Source: Spirogloea muscicola (Eukaryota; Streptophyta; Zygnematophyceae; Spirogloeales; Spirogloeaceae). Taken from it: 19,347 bases of DNA. Shown here piece after piece: positions 13,601 through 19,347 of the stretch. Below the pieces are notes generated by a model. It worked only from the letters and a program-made list of their open reading frames with translations, made no database searches and had not been told where the DNA came from. The stretch covers positions 196,337 through 215,683 of the forward strand of contig WELB01000106.1 in NCBI GenBank assembly GCA_009602725.1, read 5' to 3'. A program made the translations under genes and the position numbers. Positions within the stretch are counted from its first letter, which is position 1, and every line of letters begins with the position of its first letter.

Positions 13601-16600
13601 AAAGTGGTGTGTTGCAGATGTTGTACAGGAGAAGATGCCATTGTACGACCGGCGCCCCGCCCACAAGTTTCATTGGAGACCTCTTGAGCTCCATGAAGCG
13701 GTATTGCTGCTGCTCCTGATTTGCTGGGCTGCTTCGATGCCTAGATCTTGAACATCCACTCCAAATGGGCCCGGGGTTGCAGCGACTGCAATTCTGGAGC
13801 ATGATGTAATATAGTGCTCCGTCATCATTCCAACTTGACATAAGCCTAAAGTGCAGAAGCTGGTGTCAATACTAGGATAGATTGCAAGCTGGAGTCACAG
13901 TGAAGGGGCAATCACTTGACACCCATTCCTGTGACACTGCAGAAAGCGTGGGTTAACACCTATGAGCAACTGCTGAAGTTCGAGAATAACATCAACAGGC
14001 ATAACGATACGCATGACAATGCCCATCTGAAAGCTCGCCAGGTATAGAGAGCACTTCAGCTCCCTTGTATGTGCGATACTTGCCACATTGTATTCAGTGT
14101 CACCAGTGACTGGCATGTAAGTTGTGCTCAATGTGAGGTGCACAAGGAGACAAATCTGTAAGTAAATGATGAGTAGTACACTTGACTGACTTCCATGCGC
14201 AGATAATTAAGGGTCAAAATCTGGAAATGAGCGCCAGTTTGAGAAGAGCTCTTCAAGAAGGCAACCAATCTCACTGGCAACCAGATTGCCTTTCTGATAC
14301 ATATGTTGGCAGTGAAAGGTATACTACCTCAGCTACCCACTCTTGACGACTTGGCGCAACATCATGAATCTAGCATGTAGTATGTGACATGGTAGTCATG
14401 TATGGGAGCACTAAGCACCTCCAAGGACCACTTGGAGCTCAGGCCAACAATCTACGAGGAGCTCCTTCTTAGAGCTGGTTTGCTGCTGACCACTGCCAGT
14501 TGCGGCTGTTGCCTTTAAAATGCGCAAGCACTTGTTACTGCAGGTGGGCTCTCATTGACCTGACGGCTGGCCCTTTCACTTGGGGGCCAAGGGTCGGCGG
14601 GCAAGGGTTCCGCACAGAAGACACCCTCCCAAATGTGGAGAAGTACTTCAGGGAGCACAAAGGAGGGCAGGGTCCGTAAGCCTTTGCTGATGCGTCGGTG
14701 GCCGCAGACACAAAAGGCTGTAGTCGTTTTACTTGTGTGTCTCTGCAAGTCGATAGTCTTACTTACGAGGTCTGCTACACCTTTCTGATTCAATCGTAGG
14801 GCAGTGAAAACGCGTGGAGAAGAAAAGTTGGGGATTCTTGAATTAAGACACTTCAATGCAATGCAGGTGTTGGGGATGACGATCTTGAGAAGGAGCTAGA
14901 GACTATGGCGGAGGAGCGCTTCCGCCATGTGGAAGAGGTACATGCCATCACTCAAGAACTACTCATGGGAATTATGGCTGGCTTGTGAGAAATGGGTTGC
15001 ATCCAAGCCACTCCTGATTCCAGCATGCCCTGCTCGAAGATTACAAGCCACGTTTTTTAAGGGCTCCCCTCAGGCTTGCACGAGTCTTGTCCAAGTCCTC
15101 AAACACCCCTGCAAATGCGCTGTGTTTCTGTTGCCTGGAGTTGCTCCATGAGATCTGTAGCTCCGAGGTCTGATCTTTCAAGTGCTTGTAACAGTCTCAA
15201 GGTCACGAGGTGGAGATGCTACTGGCGGAACTTGACATCTACGAGCTTTTCGCCAGGAAGCACTGCCGCGATCGTGCACGGAGCGTTCCGCTTTGTGAGG
15301 GTAAGCTAACTGTGTTGCAGCATGCTCCCAGACACACATAGATGCATGCACCACGCCATTACTCTAAGCAATGTAACCATACCCAGTTGTCGATCATGCT
15401 CATGCGGAACAATAGCTCCAGAACAGTGAGGTGTGTATCGCTCCTTACAGTTCCAGGATTGAAGTGCCTGGCTGGACCAACTGCAGAGCTACAGGAGAGA
15501 GTCGAAAGTATGAGGGACGAGCTGGAGTCGTACGTCGACAGCGTCAGCATGAGCAAGAGCAGCTATGCGTTGGCTGGCCTGGCACGCCTGGACAACTGGC
15601 AGAGCATGGTAGCTGGGGACCACTCCGCTAAGGTACAAGTCGAGAAGTAGGGAGCGGCCCTCCAGTAACGGCGACTGCTAAGGGTCCGAGTCCACTTTGT
15701 TCAAGCAAATCAGTTGTGTATGTGTCAAACAGATCGTTGTTTTCAACAACCATACTTGCAATTGCATAGGTCAATGTGTCACGAGCCTGGGATATGTTCC
15801 TGGCCGAAGTAGGAGCTGTGCTCTCAAGTGCGATGCGTCACGTCATCACACCTTCACTTATGGACGGGGAGTACCATCTCTATGACCGCGTTAATTTCCA
15901 CCTCTACCTCATCTCTCGCCAGGTGAATGAGCTTGCCTCCTTAAGGTCTTGCCCAAAGTAACCGATCACCTTCCCTACTCACCATTATTATGACTCTTCT
16001 GTTGCACTTAATTGACCAATGAGTCTCAATGTTATAGATGTGGTGCCTGAGACCCTGTTTAACAAACTGTCCCAAAACTTTACATATGGATTGACTGTTT
16101 TTGGCCAAGCCAAAATCGTAGACGCTTACCAATACTTTCTCCTACTCTGAATAAGCAAGCCTTATTAAATGGTAGAAGCTATACACGGGCATTCACAGAC
16201 AAATCATACTTCCTCTGCACACTTTCGATCTACTGATCTGTGTCCTTGCTCGTCCTTCACTGGCAGTCTGCCACAGGCGACACCCAGGTGCCATTTGACG
16301 TCCAGACCTTCAACAGGGAAATCAGGAAGCTGGCTCAGCCAAATCAGAAATTTGATTTCACTTCTCACAGGCAGGTCAATGGTGGATCACTGCTGCTTCA
16401 GTAATATGACATGTGTGCAGAAGGCTATGACCACAGTTCCACCGTACTTGGAAGGCAACTTCCTGATCAAATCGCTAAGATCGCCGCAAAATATATCAAT
16501 ATAATCAGAATGTCACATTCCGTTGACATTGACCTCAAGGTCAAGCGTTGTGTGGGGCTAAGAGTAGTGTGCTTGGTTGCAGGCTTTCGATTGCAGACGA

Positions 16601-18589
16601 TCCTGCCATAGCCATGGCATATGCAGGGGCACTGAGGACATCCGTTGTTCTTGTACCCTCACACAATGGCACTCTTGTGCACACAAGGAGGACTTACCTT
16701 GACTCCAAGCTCCTGCAGCACCAGCTAGAGCATGAGCTTGATCTTCTGGATGGATCAATGAGCCACGGTCTGTGGCTCTATGCCTTCAGCACCTTTTGAA
16801 GGCCCTGTTAGTGATACAGTATACTAATGATCCTGAACATAGGTCACAGTAACGTGGAGCAGTGCAGAAGCTTTGGCTTCGACTTATGAAGAGCTTGGCA
16901 CAGTTCTTCCTATATCAGTCTAAAGGGTGCTCTATTGTGGCATTGAGTACTTCTGGCACCACTGGCAACACTCTGAAAACTTTCTGATGCAGCTACTAGG
17001 CCAGCATTCGCAGGCAAGAAGACCAGACGTGACCACGACATACGTGAGGTTCCTATCTTTATCTTTGCCCTCAAAGGCCCGCCACTCTTCATTGATGAGA
17101 ACTTGGTAGCAAAGAGCCTGCACAACATGGTGGTGGCTGTGCTCTCGGAGGATGCTGCCTGGGAGTCACCACTCTCCTGCAACAACATACCCATTCTGTG
17201 GAACCTCAAGTAAGCCTGCAACCACCCGCTGGTTGCACACTCTTTTTAAAAAGGAGAATGTGAGTGAATGTGAATTTCTTGCGCTTCTTGAGAAGCTCTC
17301 GCTTGATGGGCTCCAAGTTCCTCATCACACCCTGTTTTAGCTGATCCAACTTTTGCTGGTACCTTCAAGGCGGCCCATGAAGGCGCTAGTAGCAGCCACA
17401 GCGATGCACCTGGCGGGGCTGGTCCCCCGCCAGCTGTCGTACAGCCACGAGCACGCGTCCACCTCGCAGAGCTGGCTCTGGTCTGTGGGCCCACACGCGA
17501 CCTCAGCGACAGCTGCTGGCCACACGCTCTCCCAGTTCGAGTTGGACACAGTGCCGAGGAGCTACATTGTGACCGCGCTCGACGACTCAGTGGAGGACGT
17601 GAATGCGGCAGTGGCCATGCTTGCCCGTGAAGACACACGTATCCGACTCGTCAGACTGCCGCCATAGGTGCTTGCTGTGTTGTTTGCTGATTGCATGGGG
17701 TGGCTGGGGCGAGCTCTCACTTCATTGCCTCAGTGTGCATTGCATGCTCCAATTTTACTGTGAGGTTCTCTCTTTACTGCTTCTGACCTGCTCGCATGCA
17801 GCGTTCGCTCATGTACCATGCGATTATGCCCCTTAAACAAGCAAATGCAGATGCAAGCACCTTCAGGGCATTCAAGCGGATGGGAGAGCAGCCCCTTGTG
17901 CTAATGTATGATGAAGTGGTTGACCTCTGGGAAAAACTCTAAGTCCCAGCAGGCACCTGTGAAGTGCTTGTCCTCCTCACTGTCAGCTAGTTCTGGCAAA
18001 ACCTTCTGTTACCTTCTTTACCTTCAGTGGCAACATCAGAGCTTCCTGCAGCTGAGCAGCGAGCATCCAGGTCTAATATGTGGCCCCCATTGCAGATTGG
18101 AATTATGGTTGGCGAGGTGAACTACGGCGAAGCATCCAAGATGCTCTACTTTCTACGGACCAGCTCGTTCAGGTGAGCAGCCACGCACCAACAACAACAA
18201 TGACGCAATGACCTTTTAAGACACTCCTGAGCACTCCAGTAGCACATCAATGCCAGTCTCTGATGCTCCAAACATGAGCGGCTGTGTAGCAGTTGGAGAC
18301 GTCCTTGGAAAGTTGAAGGACTAGGATGTCGACTGCGGGCCTGCTTGAGAGGTTTAGCAGCCAGTCAGAAGAGGCTGTTCACATCCTCATTTGCTCCATC
18401 GCTACTGTTGTCAACAGCTTCAGGAAGGAGGCTGAGGCAGTTGTGGCGGCCCTGCACCCAGCCCGATGTGTCCAGCAGAAACAGTTGCACCTCACCGTTG
18501 GAAGCAGCCTTGCATTTGTCTCCATTCCGGCTGCGATGATCATCCTCATCAGAATGCGACCCAAGCGATTCAAGCCCAAGATCAATTGA
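10635..18589 (+). CDS. SPOT1-like (At5g58100 family) endomembrane protein, about 24 exons
   Basis: Members of this plant family are single-pass membrane proteins of unknown biochemistry; Arabidopsis SPOT1 is linked to pollen exine formation. Exons: 10635-10682, 11018-11123, 11306-11377, 11495-11596, 11781-11934, 12173-12271, 12570-12719, 13033-13072, 13342-13402, 13618-13700, 13943-14041, 14203-14318, 14544-14671, 14867-14937, 15210-15300, 15457-15632, 15770-15922, 16267-16370, 16583-16767, 17014-17209, 17370-17638, 17851-17939, 18096-18172 and about 18361-18589. They total about 965 residues; the Arabidopsis protein is near 945. Joining exons 1 and 2 restores a signal peptide (MARPGGLLAFLLAVGVVLGA, then DAA). 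Family-like segments: PINFVFVGFSGEGNH, WFEHIDHILEHTRVP, YSVHAIEMGQKVSRIFEDAI, KMPLYDRRPAHKFHW, LLAELDIYELFARKHC, SAMRHVITPSLMDGEYHLYD, RTYLDSKLLQHQLEHELDLL, EVPIFIFALKGPPLFID, WLWSVGPHA, RSYIVTALDDSVEDVN and LHPARC. The C-terminus has a short hydrophobic stretch and the tail KPKIN. Oddities: three GC-AG introns, one U12-like intron, and no canonical donor after exon 22, where a TAA (17940-17942) follows in frame. Orthology rests on remembered family sequence. Confidence 0.8.
17639..17850 (+). other. candidate U12-type (minor spliceosome) intron, SPOT1-like intron 21
   Basis: The donor begins GTATCC, matching the first six bases of the U12 consensus RTATCCTT, although the next bases are GA. 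Just before the acceptor lies CCCCTTAAACAAGCAAATGC followed by AG. CCTTAA resembles the U12 branch-site consensus TTCCTTRAC and lies within about 10-18 nt of the 3' end, with no pyrimidine tract between. This border pair joins the frame so that THASTFRAFKRMGEQ follows LARED without a gap relative to the plant family. A U2 intron with a nearby alternative acceptor at about 17803 is possible but fits the family less well. Confidence 0.45.
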
Positions 18590-19137
18590 GGCACTGTACT
18601 TTTGAAGCCCTTTGAAATCCTTATACTTGGTTGCTCTTTGTGCGCCAATGCTTATGGCAGCAATTGCATTGAGTACATACAGAAAGAGACCGAGATGCGA
18701 GGCAAAAGTACAAGTCATAGCAGCAGTTGAGTAGATATAGAAGCAAACCGAGATGTGAGCAAAAAGAACGAGGGGAGAGAGGCGCCGGCAAGGTACGCGT
18801 CAAGCCAAGAGGACTTGCCAATCTAACATCGCCGCATGTGAAGATGGGCTCAAGCCACATTCTGCATTGGACTTTACATGCTTCGGGTACGTCTGCACGA
18901 GTGTGCAAAAACACGCAGCACAAGCAGCACTTGTGTGCCAGGCCCCACGCTCAACTAGATCTCTTAGCGCCACATTCGTCGCCAGGATCCGCATACTAGT
19001 AGTAACTTGCATGCTCCACGTTGGTTCCGAAGCACCCAGAATCGTTTGACGGGATCCAAGTCCTCACTGTCGGCAGCCAGAGGCGGAGAGCAACCGCAGC
19101 ACGCGGCGGGCGAGAGCAGTGGCCGGCGGCGGGGGCT
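18590..19137. other. convergent intergenic spacer between SPOT1-like gene and SEC61B
   Basis: This spacer should hold the 3' UTRs of two genes facing each other. I see no reading frame with family similarity. The only structure is the imperfect duplication at 18657-18775. Confidence 0.5.
18657..18775 (+). repeat. imperfect tandem duplication, about 60-bp unit
   Basis: Copy 1 starts GCAGCAATTGCATTGAGTAC at 18657 and copy 2 starts GCAGCAGTTGAGTAGATATA at 18720. Both continue with a CCGAGATG(C/T)GAG block and an A-rich stretch. Copy 2 lacks a few bases near its start. The copies are clearly diverged, so the duplication is old. Confidence 0.6.
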
Positions 19138-19347
19138 TCAGGTGGAGGTGCGGTAGGCGTAGAGCTTGCCGACGACGTGCAGCGCGGTGACGAAGCCGAT
19201 GAAGCAGAGGCTCATGACGAGGACGACGGTGGGCGTGATCTTGAGGCCCGGCGCGTCGTCCGTGTAGAAGCGCAGCATGTTGCCCGTGTTGCCGCCGCCG
19301 TAGCCGCCGCCGCCGGCGCCGCCGGCGCCGCTGGGGCGGCGGCGGCG
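19138..19347 (-). CDS. SEC61B: Sec61 beta subunit of the ER translocon, 5' partial
   Basis: Sec61 beta is the small tail-anchored subunit of the Sec61 protein-conducting channel in the ER membrane. Sixty-nine residues plus the stop (TCA at 19138-19140 on the plus strand) are visible; the start lies beyond the window. The N-terminal visible part is a basic and Gly-rich linker ([20 protein letters not shown]), followed by the family signature [19 protein letters not shown] and the single membrane helix [20 protein letters not shown], ending KLYAYRTST. This matches the usual Sec61 beta order, and about 80-110 residues are expected in total. Nearly every codon ends in G or C, unlike the inner exons of the neighbouring genes. 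The gene converges on the SPOT1-like gene. Confidence 0.95.
   Translation of the reverse strand, partial: RRRRPSGAGGAGGGGYGGGNTGNMLRFYTDDAPGLKITPTVVLVMSLCFIGFVTALHVVGKLYAYRTST

Noticed and set aside
14680-14805. Possible C/D-type snoRNA inside SPOT1-like intron 13
   Set aside because: There is a TGATGC near the start and a CTGA near the end, but the C box does not match RTGATGA and no terminal stem is visible.
16411-16500. Possible extra exon between SPOT1-like exons 18 and 19
   Set aside because: An open stretch follows an AG at about 16421, but it has no usable donor in the needed phase. A GC-AG intron joins the family-conserved sequence directly.
18621-18923. Minus-strand open frame of 100 codons with repeated SHLGLxLYxLN segments
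   Set aside because: The peptide repeat only mirrors the DNA duplication at 18657-18775; there is no other sign of coding.

Overview
The window is nuclear DNA of a photosynthetic green eukaryote (Viridiplantae; an alga fits better than a vascular plant). The genes are split into many short exons of 30-320 bp, separated by introns of about 100-400 bp. Three of the four clear proteins are plant-type: a HEMERA/pTAC12 homologue, a plastid-style 2,3-bisphosphoglycerate-dependent phosphoglycerate mutase, and a membrane protein of the Arabidopsis At5g58100 (SPOT1) family. Plant-type telomere motifs (TTTAGGG) lie near the gene starts, and one intron looks like the minor-spliceosome (U12) class. I recall U12 introns and HEMERA as typical of streptophytes, so a streptophyte alga is my leading guess. 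The sequence alone does not prove it.

Layout. 1-120 is an uninterrupted poly-T run, probably an assembly or contig-end artefact, and it hides the 5' end of the first gene. 121-4859 (+) is the HEMERA/pTAC12 (PAP5) homologue in about 14 exons, a component of the plastid-encoded RNA polymerase that also acts in nuclear phytochrome signalling in Arabidopsis. 4860-6468 is an intergenic stretch holding a broken coding region with coiled-coil character (5218-5860), two copies of a short dispersed element, and a dense cluster of ACGT-core (bZIP-type) sites including an 11-bp inverted repeat. 6469-9022 (+) is the phosphoglycerate mutase in 7 exons with a probable plastid transit peptide. 9023-10634 is mostly non-coding, with a doubtful 60-codon ORF containing a perfect 2 x 30 bp tandem repeat, a palindromic G-box, another copy of the dispersed element and a telomere-like box. 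10635-18589 (+) is the SPOT1-family gene in about 24 exons (about 965 codons) with a signal peptide, a C-terminal membrane segment and a dilysine tail. 18590-19137 separates it from a convergent minus-strand gene at the window end, 19138-19347 (-), which encodes most of the Sec61 beta subunit.

Exons were built by hand from reading-frame continuity, GT/GC-AG borders and my memory of plant family members, so individual borders may be off by a few codons. The four genes do not form an operon or an obvious shared pathway. HEMERA and the mutase probably act in the plastid; the SPOT1-like protein and Sec61 beta belong to the endomembrane system. I found no mobile element with recognisable coding capacity, no CRISPR, no tRNA or rRNA and no clear new multi-gene system. 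The most unusual material is in splicing (three GC-AG introns and a candidate U12 intron in one gene, and one exon end without a usable donor) and in the promoter regions.
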